Below are positions 54,985-62,999 of a stretch of 64,000 bases of DNA, piece after piece. Source of the stretch: Chryseobacterium turcicum (lineage in GTDB: Bacteria > Bacteroidota > Bacteroidia > Flavobacteriales > Weeksellaceae); assembly GCF_021010565.1 (NCBI RefSeq), contig NZ_JAJNAY010000001.1, forward strand, positions 186,001 through 250,000, given 5' to 3'. The notes under the pieces are model-generated. The model searched no databases and was not told the DNA's origin. It saw only the letters and a list, made by a program, of their open reading frames with translations. Made by a program: the position numbers and the translations under genes. Every line of letters begins with the position of its first letter. The first letter of the stretch is position 1.

Positions 54985-55536
54985 ATGAAGATTAAAGACG
55001 CAGAGATTATTGCGCTGATGCAAGACCCACGAACACTCGAAAAAGGTATTCGCGTGTTGATGGATGCTTATCAAAGTAGATTATATTGGCATATCAGACG
55101 TATTATCGTAGACGGAGACCTTGCTCAGGATACTTTACAGGAAACATTTATTAAGGCATACCAAAACTTTCATCAGTTCAAGAATGACAGCCAGCTGTAC
55201 ACTTGGCTCTACAGAATTGCAACCAATGAAGCTTTGCAACAGATTAATAAACTGAAAAAAATGCAGAAAACCGATGAAGATCCTGAATATTACATGCAGA
55301 ATCTGGTTGCTGATAATACACATAGTGATGCCGAAGAAATTCAAATTTTTTTACAAAGAGCCATACAAAGCCTGCCCGAAAAGCAGAAACTGGTATTTAT
55401 GATGCGGTATTATGATGATTTGCCTTACGAAGAAATATCTAAAATTGTTGATATGTCGGTAGGGACTTTAAAAACAAATTATCATTACGCCAAACAGAAA
55501 ATAGAAGAATATATCAAAGAAAATTACGAAAGATAA
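54985..55536 (+). CDS. ECF-type RNA polymerase sigma factor
   Basis: A 183-residue sigma-70 family ECF factor. Region 2 holds LYWHIRRIIVDGDLAQDTLQETFIKAYQNF and FKNDSQLYTWLYRIATNEAL, the -10-binding helix. Region 4 holds RAIQSLPEKQKLVFMMRYYDDLPYEEISKIVDMSVGTLKTNYHYAK, the -35 helix-turn-helix. A -7 element TATTTTTG lies at 54952-54959. The downstream genes 55555 (membrane anti-sigma candidate) and 56282 (periplasmic sensor candidate) complete a typical Flavobacteriia ECF cluster. Confidence 0.95.
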   Translation: MKIKDAEIIALMQDPRTLEKGIRVLMDAYQSRLYWHIRRIIVDGDLAQDTLQETFIKAYQNFHQFKNDSQLYTWLYRIATNEALQQINKLKKMQKTDEDPEYYMQNLVADNTHSDAEEIQIFLQRAIQSLPEKQKLVFMMRYYDDLPYEEISKIVDMSVGTLKTNYHYAKQKIEEYIKENYER

Positions 55537-55554
55537 TTTTTGAGAAAAAAAATC

Positions 55555-56274
55555 ATGAAAAATTTTGATCTAGATAATTTAGAACGCAAAAACATTTATA
55601 AAACTCCTGAAAATTTGTTTGAAAATATTCAGGAAAAGGTGTTGAGCGAAAGAAAAGGTTTTGATCTAGATACCTTAGAACGCAAAAATATTTATAAAAC
55701 TCCTGAAAATTTATTTCAAAATATTCAGGATAAAGTATTGAGTGAAGTAAAAGATTTTAATTTAGAAAAATTAGAACGCAAAAACATTTACACGGTCTCT
55801 GAAAATATGTTTGAAAATATTCAGAACAGAGTGATGAGTGAAATTAAAAAGGATAAAAAAGCACCAATTTTCAAACTGAATTGGGCTTATGCAGCTGCCG
55901 CATCTTTAGCGCTTATTTTTGGAGTCACATTTGTGTATGAAATAAACTCAGATTCTTCGGCAAATGGAAATATAAAAGACAGTTATGCTAATAGTATAAC
56001 ATTGCCTAAGAAAGAAAGTCAGATAGCTTACGAAACTTTAGCCTCAGATTTAACTTCGGTAGAAAATCCGAATCAAAGAATTGATAAACAGGTGAGTATA
56101 AAACCAATGGTTTCGCAGGTCATTCATAATGATTCAAGAAAGCAGAATAAAAAAGCAGTAAAAACTGCCAATGAAATCCATATGAATGAATATTTAGAAT
56201 CGCTTAACAATTCGGAAATAGCAGAATTGGCAAACAATTCTAGTCAGGATGTTTATTTAGATTTATATAATTAA
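55555..56274 (+). CDS. Candidate anti-sigma factor with three tandem 32-residue repeats
   Basis: A 239-residue single-pass membrane protein from the ATG at 55555. The cytoplasmic N-terminus consists of three tandem 32-residue repeats: residues 4-35, 36-67 and 68-99. Each has the pattern FDLDxLERKNIYKTPENLFxNIQxKVLSE, and copies 1 and 2 are nearly identical at the DNA level. A membrane helix (WAYAAAASLALIFGVTFVYEI) and a ~110-residue periplasmic part with no recognised domain follow. Position directly after the ECF sigma gene (18 bases) and topology fit an anti-sigma factor; a zinc-binding HxxxCxxC motif is absent. The repeats may be a sigma-binding element present in triplicate. Confidence 0.75.
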   Translation: MKNFDLDNLERKNIYKTPENLFENIQEKVLSERKGFDLDTLERKNIYKTPENLFQNIQDKVLSEVKDFNLEKLERKNIYTVSENMFENIQNRVMSEIKKDKKAPIFKLNWAYAAAASLALIFGVTFVYEINSDSSANGNIKDSYANSITLPKKESQIAYETLASDLTSVENPNQRIDKQVSIKPMVSQVIHNDSRKQNKKAVKTANEIHMNEYLESLNNSEIAELANNSSQDVYLDLYN

Positions 56275-56281
56275 AAGAAAG

Positions 56282-56794
56282 ATGAAAAAATTATTATTTA
56301 CACTTTTTATTTTCTCAAGTTTTGGGCTCAGTGCACAAATCAAGGATTATGATTGGAAGAAAATGAATCCCGATCAGCGAAAAGAGGTAATAAACAATCT
56401 TTCGCCGGATGAAAGAAAAGCGCTTCTTACCCAGTTCAGAAATAATATGGTTGTTGATATGCTGGATGTTGCGCCACAAGATAAAGCAGAGTTTACTGCG
56501 ATGTACAACGAATATTTAGATAATCAAAAACATATAAAGAGCCAATTTGATTCAAATTTTGATCCCGAAAAACTTTCAGAAGATGAAGCAAAAGTAAAAC
56601 TGCAGCAAAGTTTTGAAGTAGGTCAAAAATTATTTGATAACAGAAAAAAATATGCAGAAAAAATGCAAACGGTCATTCCTTGCCAAAAGGTCTTGAAGCT
56701 TTTTCAATCTGAAGGCATGATGAGAGATAAAATGAATGAAAAAAAGCCTCATGGTGATAAAAGAAATACTTCAGGAGCAAAGCAAGCTCCATAA
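56282..56794 (+). CDS. Periplasmic protein, candidate sensor of the ECF cluster
   Basis: A 170-residue exported protein (signal MKKLLFTLFIFSSFGLSAQ). The mature part is helical and charged: WKKMNPDQRKEVINNLSPDERKALLTQF, FTAMYNEYLDNQKHI, KLSEDEAKVKLQQSFEVGQK and KYAEKMQTVIPCQKVLKLFQ. This resembles the Spy/CpxP-like and Flavobacteriia 'sensor of ECF-type sigma factor' proteins that monitor envelope stress. The short LTxxQ-like LSPDERK and MNPDQRK motifs occur twice near the N-terminus. It lies seven bases after the anti-sigma candidate, in the same operon. Confidence 0.72.
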   Translation: MKKLLFTLFIFSSFGLSAQIKDYDWKKMNPDQRKEVINNLSPDERKALLTQFRNNMVVDMLDVAPQDKAEFTAMYNEYLDNQKHIKSQFDSNFDPEKLSEDEAKVKLQQSFEVGQKLFDNRKKYAEKMQTVIPCQKVLKLFQSEGMMRDKMNEKKPHGDKRNTSGAKQAP

Positions 56795-56816
56795 TAGTTT
56801 ATTTTTTTAATGTTAG

Positions 56817-56852
56817 ACGACCCTCGCGATTGATTGTGAGGGTCGTTTAATT
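56817..56852 (+). terminator. Terminator of the ECF sigma operon
   Basis: ACGACCCTC / GAGGGTCGT with a 12-base loop followed by TTAATTTT. Confidence 0.7.
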
Positions 56853-56887
56853 TTCAAGAAAAGCCTATTTTTGCGAAAAAAATAATT

Positions 56888-57898
56888 ATGAAAAAAATAT
56901 TTTTGATTGTATTATCTTGTATGGCAATCTTATCATTTTCTCAGGCTACAGAAGCCATTAAGTTTAAAGGCAATATTAGTAGATTTAGTGATATCACTTA
57001 TAAAGGTTTTAAGGTTCTAGATCAAAGGCAAGATAAATCAATTGGAATGATACCTTTTGGTGAAAATAAAGAAATGAAGGAGGTGGTTTTTCCTACAACT
57101 CCACAAAATGATTTTAAAGCTTGGTATGATAGAGGAAATACTTTAGGAGGAAATAATGAATTGGTTCTTATTTTAAAGAGATTGAAACTTTCAACAGGAG
57201 AAAGTGATGGAAAAAAAACACTAGGAAAAATGGATTTTTCTGCTCAAATATTCCAAAAAGAAGGAGACAAATACAAGTTTCTATATAAAAAAGATACTGT
57301 TTTTACTTTTCAAGATAAAGAAGTTTCAGAATTGATGGTGAAAAATATTCCAACAATTTTTTCTATTTTTATTAAAAAAGCTTACACTTTAGAACCTATT
57401 CAAAATGCAGTCACATTAAATGATCTTTCTGATTATGAGTTATTTAGAAAAAGTAATTATGAAGCCTTTAAAAATGAACAGTTAAAGGATGGAGTATATT
57501 TAGATTTTACCTCATTTTTCAATCAAAGTCCGGTACAAGGAAATTATGTTTTGGAAAAAAACGATAAAGGAGAAGTTGTGAAAGCAATAAAAGTTGAAAA
57601 TGGTAAAAAAGAAAAAATATCTACTTATAAAATGTTTTCTTATGTTGAGAATGGTAAGGCTTACAAAAAAACAATGTCAGGCTTCATAGAAATCAATAAA
57701 AATGAAAATGGATTTTATATCATAGCAAACAGAGGCGATATTTTTCAGGCGCAATACAGCAATACTTATGGGATGTTTGGTTTAATAGGTGTGGTTGCTG
57801 GTTCTATCGACCAAGCTGTTAAACAAAAGAAAATGAAAAATAATGATAAAAAAGAAATTTACATAGATCCTTTGACGGGAGAATATGACTTTTCTTAG
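56888..57898 (+). CDS. Exported protein of unknown function
   Basis: A 336-residue protein with a signal peptide (MKKIFLIVLSCMAILSFSQA). Predicted beta-rich stretches include TYKGFKVLDQRQDKSIGMIPFGENKEM, NELVLILKRLKLSTGES, KNIPTIFSIFIKKAYTL, and DGVYLDFTSFFNQSPVQGNYV. The segment GMFGLIGVVAGSIDQAVK near residue 300 is a glycine-rich hydrophobic patch. No family recognised. It lies between the ECF operon terminator and lepA, each with its own signals, so it is probably transcribed alone. Confidence 0.68.
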   Translation: MKKIFLIVLSCMAILSFSQATEAIKFKGNISRFSDITYKGFKVLDQRQDKSIGMIPFGENKEMKEVVFPTTPQNDFKAWYDRGNTLGGNNELVLILKRLKLSTGESDGKKTLGKMDFSAQIFQKEGDKYKFLYKKDTVFTFQDKEVSELMVKNIPTIFSIFIKKAYTLEPIQNAVTLNDLSDYELFRKSNYEAFKNEQLKDGVYLDFTSFFNQSPVQGNYVLEKNDKGEVVKAIKVENGKKEKISTYKMFSYVENGKAYKKTMSGFIEINKNENGFYIIANRGDIFQAQYSNTYGMFGLIGVVAGSIDQAVKQKKMKNNDKKEIYIDPLTGEYDFS

Positions 57899-57959
57899 GA
57901 ATAAATTAATTAATTTCATTGCTTAGAGATTAAGAGAGACAATTTGTCTCGCATTTTAT

Positions 57960-57967
57960 TATCTTTG
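57960..57967 (+). promoter_or_regulatory. -7 promoter element of lepA
   Basis: TATCTTTG matches TAnnTTTG, 19 bases before the lepA start codon. No TTTG at the standard -33 spacing was seen. Confidence 0.4.
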
Positions 57968-57986
57968 CAAATTACATAGTTCTTAA

Positions 57987-59783
57987 ATGAAAAACATACG
58001 AAATTTTTGCATAATCGCTCATATCGACCACGGTAAATCTACTTTGGCAGACCGTCTTTTGGAGTACACCAACACAGTGACCCAAAGAGAATTACAATCT
58101 CAGACGCTTGATGATATGGATTTGGAAAAAGAACGTGGGATTACGATTAAATCTCACGCCATCCAGATGGATTATGAGCTTAATGGCGAAAAATATATAC
58201 TAAACCTTATCGATACACCGGGACACGTAGATTTTTCTTACGAAGTTTCCCGTTCAATCGCTGCTTGTGAAGGTGCACTTTTAATTGTAGATGCTGCGCA
58301 AAGTATTCAAGCACAAACGATTAGTAATTTGTATTTGGCTTTAGAAAATGATTTAGAAATTATTCCAATCCTTAATAAAATCGATCTTCCGTCTGCTAAT
58401 CCTGAAGAGGTTACCGATGAGATTATGGGGCTTATAGGATGTAAATATGAAGATGTTCTTCGTGTTTCTGGGAAAACCGGTGAGGGTGTTCATGATTTAT
58501 TGGAGCAGATTGTAAAGAGAGTTCCACCACCAGTAGGAGATCCGAAAGCTCCGCTTCAAGCGTTGATTTTTGACTCAGTTTACAACCCGTTTAGAGGTAT
58601 TGAAGCCTATTTTAAAGTTGTAAATGGAAGTATTTCCAAAAACGAAAAAATAATGTTTTTCGCAACAGGAAAAGAATATGGAGCTGATGAAGTTGGAACT
58701 TTAAAATTGAAACAAGTACCGAAAAAAACCATAGAATGTGGTGATGTAGGTTATATTATTTCCGGAATTAAAGATGCCCGCGAAGTAAAAGTGGGAGATA
58801 CCATTACTTCTTTTGTGAATCCTGCAGATGGTCCTATCGATGGTTTCGAAGAAGTAAAGCCAATGGTTTTTGCCGGAATTTATCCAATTGAATCAGAAGA
58901 TTTTGAAGAACTAAGATTTTCGTTGGAGAAATTAAGGCTGAATGATGCTTCTTTAGTTTTCGAACCTGAAAGCTCTGCGGCTTTAGGTTTTGGTTTCCGT
59001 TGCGGATTCTTAGGAATGCTTCACATGGAAATTGTACAGGAACGTTTGGACAGAGAATTCAATATGGATGTAATTACAACCGTTCCCAACGTGTCTTATT
59101 TAGGATATTCTAAAAGAGAACCTGAAGTTCCAATTTTGATTAATAATCCTTCTGAAATGATTGATCCCAATCTTTTAGACAGAGTAGAAGAACCTTATAT
59201 CAAAGCTTCAATCATTACTAAATCTGATTTTGTTGGATCTGTAATGACACTTTGTATTGAGAAAAGAGGAGAGATTGTAAATCAATCTTATTTGACGGCT
59301 GATAGAGTAGAATTAACGTTCAATATGCCTTTGGCAGAAGTTGTTTTCGACTTTTATGACAGGCTGAAATCTATTTCTAAAGGATATGCTTCATTCGATT
59401 ATTCGCCAATCGGAATGCGTGCTTCGAAATTGGTAAAAATGGATATCTTGATCAACGGAGATATGGTAGATGCTTTATCTTCATTGATTCACGATTCTAA
59501 TGCGTATTACATCGGTAAAAAAATGTGTGAGAAACTTCGTGAATTGATTCCGAGACAGCAGTTTGATATTGCTGTTCAGGCAGCTTTAGGAGCGAAAGTT
59601 ATCGCAAGAGAAACGATTAAAGCGCTTAGAAAAGATGTTACCGCAAAATGTTATGGTGGTGATATTTCAAGAAAACGTAAACTTCTTGAAAAGCAGAAAG
59701 AAGGTAAAAAGAAAATGAAGCAGATTGGTAGAGTAGAAGTACCACAATCGGCATTTATGGCTGTTTTGAAGCTGAATGATTAG
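57987..59783 (+). CDS. lepA: Elongation factor 4 (LepA)
   Basis: A 598-residue ribosomal GTPase that back-translocates or remodels ribosomes and aids initiation and ribosome biogenesis. The features are G1 [19 protein letters not shown]2 [10 protein letters not shown]3 [15 protein letters not shown]4 LNKIDLPSA and domain II around [18 protein letters not shown]. The LepA-specific C-terminal domain ends in [33 protein letters not shown]. The length matches E. coli LepA (599). It ends at a strong bidirectional terminator. Confidence 0.97.
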   Translation: MKNIRNFCIIAHIDHGKSTLADRLLEYTNTVTQRELQSQTLDDMDLEKERGITIKSHAIQMDYELNGEKYILNLIDTPGHVDFSYEVSRSIAACEGALLIVDAAQSIQAQTISNLYLALENDLEIIPILNKIDLPSANPEEVTDEIMGLIGCKYEDVLRVSGKTGEGVHDLLEQIVKRVPPPVGDPKAPLQALIFDSVYNPFRGIEAYFKVVNGSISKNEKIMFFATGKEYGADEVGTLKLKQVPKKTIECGDVGYIISGIKDAREVKVGDTITSFVNPADGPIDGFEEVKPMVFAGIYPIESEDFEELRFSLEKLRLNDASLVFEPESSAALGFGFRCGFLGMLHMEIVQERLDREFNMDVITTVPNVSYLGYSKREPEVPILINNPSEMIDPNLLDRVEEPYIKASIITKSDFVGSVMTLCIEKRGEIVNQSYLTADRVELTFNMPLAEVVFDFYDRLKSISKGYASFDYSPIGMRASKLVKMDILINGDMVDALSSLIHDSNAYYIGKKMCEKLRELIPRQQFDIAVQAALGAKVIARETIKALRKDVTAKCYGGDISRKRKLLEKQKEGKKKMKQIGRVEVPQSAFMAVLKLND

Positions 59784-59817
59784 GAAGTTAAAAGAGCCAA
59801 GTAAAAAGATAAAAGTA

Positions 59818-59848
59818 AAATCCGCAGATGTTTTCTGCGGATTTTTTT
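59818..59848. terminator. Bidirectional terminator after lepA
   Basis: AAATCCGCAGA / TCTGCGGATTT with a TGTTT loop and a T-run, between lepA and the convergent frameshifted gene. The latter's stop codon (59847-59849) abuts it. Confidence 0.8.
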
Positions 59849-60616
59849 ATTCAACAAATCCTTCATGAAGCATTTTTCTTATAATATTTTCATCAACAGA
59901 AATTTCGATTTCATTTGATTCGGCAGTTCCAAATTTGATTTTTGCTTTTCTTTTTTCTCCCTTTTTAAAATATGGACAAGAATAAATTAATATCTCATCA
60001 GGTTTTAATTCAAAATATGAAATTTTTTGTAATTCGCTTCCCCGAAATATGTAATTACTATTTCTTACATATCGAAATTGAGTATTATTTAAAATCCAAA
60101 GATCAACACTTTTAGCATCGGTAGGAATTTTTAAAACCTTAGTGGATATATTTTTTATAATTACAGGAAAAGCCTTGTATCTCTTTATTTCGTTCGTTTT
60201 ATAATATTGTTTATAAAGAGGAATTGTATCTTTTTCTCTGACAAGAATTGATAAATTTTTACTGTTTAAGAAGGCTGCAAAAACTTCGTTAGTTTCGAGA
60301 ATTTTAATCTTTTCTGTTTTGAAGAAAGATTGTTGTGACAGCTCAATAGAATCTTCAATTTTTTTTCTTGTTTTTGAATATCATCATTATAAGGTGTCGC
60401 TGGCGGCTTAATATATTTGTAATATTTTACTACAATTTGAGGACGAATTTCACCAATATAAATCAGTGATGTGCCTCGGTGAGTTAAATTTTCATTAAAC
60501 TCTTGAAAAGTCAGTTTCTCATCTTTCGGGAAATCCAAAACAATATTTTCCGTCAGGTTTTTTTCTTCTTTGCAAGCTGTCAGTAATACAATTAAAATCA
60601 AAAGGAATTTATTCAT
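59847..60616 (-). pseudogene. Lipoprotein of unknown function, frameshifted at an A8 run
   Basis: The start at 60616 gives a lipoprotein signal (FLLILIVLLTACKEEK) and ~90 residues up to PYNDDIQKQEKK. That frame then runs into unrelated residues and stops at 60266. Adding one A at the A8 run (T8 on the + strand, 60359-60366) restores a frame that reads IEDSIELSQQSFFKTEKIKI and continues for ~165 codons to a stop at 59847. That tail has normal Flavobacteriia-like composition (e.g. FELKPDEILIYSCPYFKKGE, IEISVDENIIRKMLHEGFVE). The intact protein would be ~256 residues. No family recognised. The zero-frame codons A-AAA-AAA also form a perfect -1 slippery heptamer. Confidence 0.72.
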
Positions 60617-60651
60617 TCAAAGCTTTTTCTAAGAATTTTGAATATACAAAA

Positions 60652-60675
60652 AAACCGCTTCAACTGAAACGGTTT
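60652..60675 (-). terminator. Terminator of the DUF1579-type gene
   Basis: AAACCG / CGGTTT with a 12-base loop; on the - strand it is followed by TTTTTGTATATTC. Confidence 0.55.
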
Positions 60676-60680
60676 AGATT

Positions 60681-61316
60681 TTACTTTTTCGTAAATTTTA
60701 TTTCCATTGTTTTATACTCTTTACCTGTTTTAGAATCAGGGCCGTACATTTCTAATGTTTGATGGGTGTCATCTACAAAAGTGTAGACTTCCCTCATATT
60801 ACAGTCTTTTCCGGGTCTTGTAGGGTCTGTCATTTTTCCTTTAAATTCGATTGATTTTTTGTCTGCATTCCATTCGCCTTCCATGTTCATAATACCGGTT
60901 CCCATGTTATCAATCCAGGTGCTTACAAATTTCTTTTTAGCATTGTCATAACCCGTAATACTCATTCCTTCGAAAGGCATTCCCATAAAATTTCCTTTAT
61001 GTTCGCTGGTTTGATAGCGACCATCAAAAATCATTTTATTGCTTGTTGTTGATGTGCTTGTCATAGGTTTACCGCCATCTTCCATCCACATTGTGTTTTC
61101 TCCAGACCAGACTCCGTCAGATTTTGCCAGCATTTTTTGCATGTCTCCGGGTGTTGCAAATTCCATCCATGCTTTGTTTACGGTGGCAGAATCTACAGGT
61201 TTCCATTCTTCATTGGCAATTGAGTCGTTTCCACTTGACGTTTTTACATCAATTTTTGCTTTATCACAAGCTATAAACAGAAAAGCAGTGCATGCTGCGA
61301 ATAATAAATTTTTCAT
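60681..61316 (-). CDS. DUF1579-type lipoprotein
   Basis: A 211-residue lipoprotein (FAACTAFLFIACDKAK; lipid on the second cysteine shown). It is followed by DSATVNKAWMEFATPGDMQKMLAKSDGVWSGENTMW, MTSTSTTSNKMIFDGRYQTSEHKGNFMGMPFEGMSI and KFVSTWIDNMGTGIMNMEGEW. These motifs match the DUF1579 family of beta-barrel-like secreted proteins, of unknown function. It is monocistronic, 64 bases before the broken lipoprotein gene and divergent from the Nudix regulator. Confidence 0.85.
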   Translation of the reverse strand: MKNLLFAACTAFLFIACDKAKIDVKTSSGNDSIANEEWKPVDSATVNKAWMEFATPGDMQKMLAKSDGVWSGENTMWMEDGGKPMTSTSTTSNKMIFDGRYQTSEHKGNFMGMPFEGMSITGYDNAKKKFVSTWIDNMGTGIMNMEGEWNADKKSIEFKGKMTDPTRPGKDCNMREVYTFVDDTHQTLEMYGPDSKTGKEYKTMEIKFTKK

Positions 61317-61384
61317 AATAGATTAGTTTTAAGTTGATTATAAAATTAATAAAAAATAGTATCTGAAAAATTATTATTTTATTC

Positions 61385-61415
61385 TTGAAATTGATATTTC
61401 TAATGATTACTTTTG
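61385..61415 (+). promoter_or_regulatory. Promoter of the Nudix regulator gene
   Basis: The -7 element TACTTTTG (61408-61415) is a perfect TAnnTTTG. A TTG at 61385-61387 lies 20 bases upstream as a candidate -33. The -7 runs into the 19-bp operator, so a bound regulator would block RNA polymerase. Confidence 0.6.
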
Positions 61416-61431
61416 TGTACTCATAACGCAA
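61413..61431 (+). promoter_or_regulatory. Operator-like 19-bp motif, site 1 (autoregulation)
   Basis: TTGTGTACTCATAACGCAA, eight bases before the regulator's ATG. It is an imperfect palindrome (TTGTGT / AACGCAA arms) shared with three sites upstream of the operon at 62661. Confidence 0.7.
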
Positions 61432-61439
61432 ATTAAATT

Positions 61440-62135
61440 ATGGATTCTCCAAAAAAACTACAGGACATTAAAGTTGCTGTTGATGCCGTTATTTTCGGAT
61501 ATTTTGATAAAAAAGATCTTCAACTTTTGTTGATTAAAAGGAATATTGATCCCTTCAAAGGAGGTTGGGCGCTTCCAGGCGGTTTGGTTTTAGATGACGA
61601 AAACCTCGATGATGCTGTAAAAAGAGAACTACAGGAAGAGGCAGGCATAAAACCCGATTTTCTGGAACAACTCTATACATTTGGTAACGTAGGTCGGGAT
61701 CCCAGAAATAGAGTGGTTTCTGTGGCTTATTTGGGCTTGGTGAATCCTTCTTATCATGAATTATTTGCAGATTCTGATGCTGAAGATGCGCAATGGTTCA
61801 GTGTTAATCAGCTTCCAAAATTAGCTTTTGATCATCAAACGATAATTGATATTGCTTTAAAAAGATTGAGAACAAAAATTCAGTATCAACCGATTGGTTT
61901 TAATCTTCTCAATGAAGAATTTGTATTTTCTGAGCTTGAAAACCTTTATAAAACTATTGTTGGTCAGGAAATCGATCGTCGAAATTTTAGAAAAAAAATT
62001 ATGAGTTACGGGCTTTTGAATGAAACCAATAATTTAAAAAAAGAAGGAAGTGGAAGACCGGGAAAATTGTTCACTTTCAATCAGGAAAAATATAAAGAAT
62101 TGGAAGAACAGGGATTTTATTTTGAAATCAAATAG
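61440..62135 (+). CDS. Nudix-domain transcriptional regulator, NrtR type
   Basis: A 231-residue protein. The N-terminal Nudix domain has VAVDAVIFGYFDKKDLQLLLIKR, FKGGWALPGGLV and an intact Nudix box (G-x5-E-x7-REL-QEEAGI, residues ~44-66). A C-terminal winged-helix domain follows with NLLNEEFVFSELENLYKTIV, RRNFRKKIMSYGLL and KKEGSGRPGKLFTF (the wing). NrtR-family regulators bind ADP-ribose or related nucleotides and control NAD or sugar metabolism genes; catalytic activity is variable. The operator-like site over its own promoter and three more before the downstream operon suggest it represses both. The ligand here is inferred from family only. Confidence 0.9.
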   Translation: MDSPKKLQDIKVAVDAVIFGYFDKKDLQLLLIKRNIDPFKGGWALPGGLVLDDENLDDAVKRELQEEAGIKPDFLEQLYTFGNVGRDPRNRVVSVAYLGLVNPSYHELFADSDAEDAQWFSVNQLPKLAFDHQTIIDIALKRLRTKIQYQPIGFNLLNEEFVFSELENLYKTIVGQEIDRRNFRKKIMSYGLLNETNNLKKEGSGRPGKLFTFNQEKYKELEEQGFYFEIK

Positions 62136-62460
62136 CTTTTTAAACACGAATGACACAAATATTTTTCACTAATGATTTTTGTGTTATTGTCATTCATAAT
62201 GAAGCGAAACGGAATGAAAATATCAAAACATGAAAATAGATTCTTGCTTCGTCAGAATGACAAATTTTGTGAATAATCTTAATACAATTCCGTATTTAAA
62301 CATCAATAGGAACGGACTTTAGTCCGTTTTTCAATTCAAAGTATATCAAATTGGCTTTAGCCAAAACTTAAGTATAAAATAATCAAATGTGTCATTTGTG
62401 AAAAACACTTGTGCTATTTGCATTTAAATAAAATAAATTTTAATTACTGAAAATCAATCA
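62136..62460. repeat. Repeat-rich spacer between regulator and operon
   Basis: No gene. Several hairpin or repeat fragments follow one another. They are GAATGACACAAA...TTTGTG...GTCATTC (62149-62195); TTCTTGCTTCGTCAGAATGACAAA (about 62241-62264) with a nearby GAAGCGAAACGGAATG; AACGGACTTTAGTCCGTT (62313-62330); and TTGGCTTTAGCCAAAA (62350-62365). The CTTCGTCAGAATGAC and GACTTTAGTC/GGCTTTAGCC types resemble intergenic repeats I recall from Chryseobacterium-like genomes. Confidence 0.5.
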
Positions 62461-62471
62461 GTTGTCTTTAT

Positions 62472-62490
62472 TCGTGTAAAATTAACGCAA
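62472..62490 (+). promoter_or_regulatory. Operator-like 19-bp motif, site 2
   Basis: TCGTGTAAAATTAACGCAA. The GTGT and AACGCAA blocks are in the same register as in site 1. It lies upstream of the -33 element of the promoter at 62496. Confidence 0.65.
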
Positions 62491-62495
62491 ATAAA

Positions 62496-62528
62496 TTTGG
62501 TTAGTAAAATTATATTGTTTTACATTTG
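62496..62528 (+). promoter_or_regulatory. Promoter of the VWA/PurA-like operon
   Basis: TTTG (62496-62499) and TACATTTG (62521-62528) are separated by 21 bases, close to the Bacteroidetes -33/-7 consensus. Site 3 overlaps the -7 element and the likely start point. Confidence 0.6.
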
Positions 62529-62544
62529 TGTAACAATAACGCAA
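62526..62544 (+). promoter_or_regulatory. Operator-like 19-bp motif, site 3
   Basis: TTGTGTAACAATAACGCAA, the most symmetric copy (TTGTGTwA / TwACGCAA), fused to the -7 element exactly as at site 1. Confidence 0.7.
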
Positions 62545-62546
62545 TT

Positions 62547-62585
62547 ATGAAATGCACTTTAGAAAAGTTTCAGAAAAAAGATTAA
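62547..62585 (+). CDS. Possible 12-codon leader peptide
   Basis: The first ATG after the promoter opens MKCTLEKFQKKD and stops. It is followed by two small hairpins, AATTC-GAAAA-GAATT (62587-62601) and AAAACT-ATGC-AGTTTT (62607-62622), before site 4. It could be a leader or a chance frame; nothing else supports translation. Confidence 0.2.
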   Translation: MKCTLEKFQKKD

Positions 62586-62626
62586 TAATTCGAAAAGAAT
62601 TAAGGCAAAACTATGCAGTTTTAAAT

Positions 62627-62645
62627 TAGTGTGAAATAAACGCAA
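62627..62645 (+). promoter_or_regulatory. Operator-like 19-bp motif, site 4
   Basis: TAGTGTGAAATAAACGCAA, 15 bases before the ATG of the first operon gene; it overlaps a weak -7-like TAAATTAG (62622-62629). Confidence 0.65.
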
Positions 62646-62660
62646 ATAAGAAAATGAGCT

Positions 62661-62996
62661 ATGGAAGAAGACTTAAAACCCAGATTCATCGAGTCATTAC
62701 AAAGAAATAACGACAAGATAAGAGAAGATCGAGCCCGAACTATCGGAGAAGATTCAGAGTTGATATACAGGCGAAAAGTAGAAGACATCGAACTGAAAAT
62801 AAAAAGACTGGAAAGAGAACAAGAAGGTCTTATCGACATTAGTCCGTTAGATAAAAACAGTTTAACATTCGCAGATTTTCAGCCGGAAACATTTGTTCAG
62901 AGAGACATTGAATTATCATTAACAATAAGAAATTTAAATATTCAACTAGATGTTTCGGTAAAAAGGTTTGAGTATTTATTTGGCAAAAAATTTTAA
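62661..62996 (+). CDS. Small charged helical protein, unknown function
   Basis: A 111-residue soluble protein, strongly charged and helical in two parts. Residues 1-55 (RFIESLQRNNDKIREDRART, RRKVEDIELKIKRLEREQEG) look like a coiled coil. A short linker (ISPLDKNSLTFADFQPETFVQ) and a second helix (IELSLTIRNLNIQLDVSVKRFEYLFG) follow. I recognise no family. It is the first gene of an operon: three bases separate it from the VWA-like gene, and operator-like sites lie just upstream. A role as a scaffold or accessory subunit of the VWA-like protein is a guess from its position. Confidence 0.75.
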   Translation: MEEDLKPRFIESLQRNNDKIREDRARTIGEDSELIYRRKVEDIELKIKRLEREQEGLIDISPLDKNSLTFADFQPETFVQRDIELSLTIRNLNIQLDVSVKRFEYLFGKKF

Positions 62997-62999
62997 GTT

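Noticed and set aside
61039..61326. 95-residue + strand frame over the DUF1579-type gene
   Set aside because: Antisense shadow; the - strand frame has a lipoprotein signal and family motifs.
62654..62710. Alternative start ATG at 62654 for the first operon gene
   Set aside because: It opens a different frame that stops after 18 codons; the ATG at 62661 leads into the long frame.
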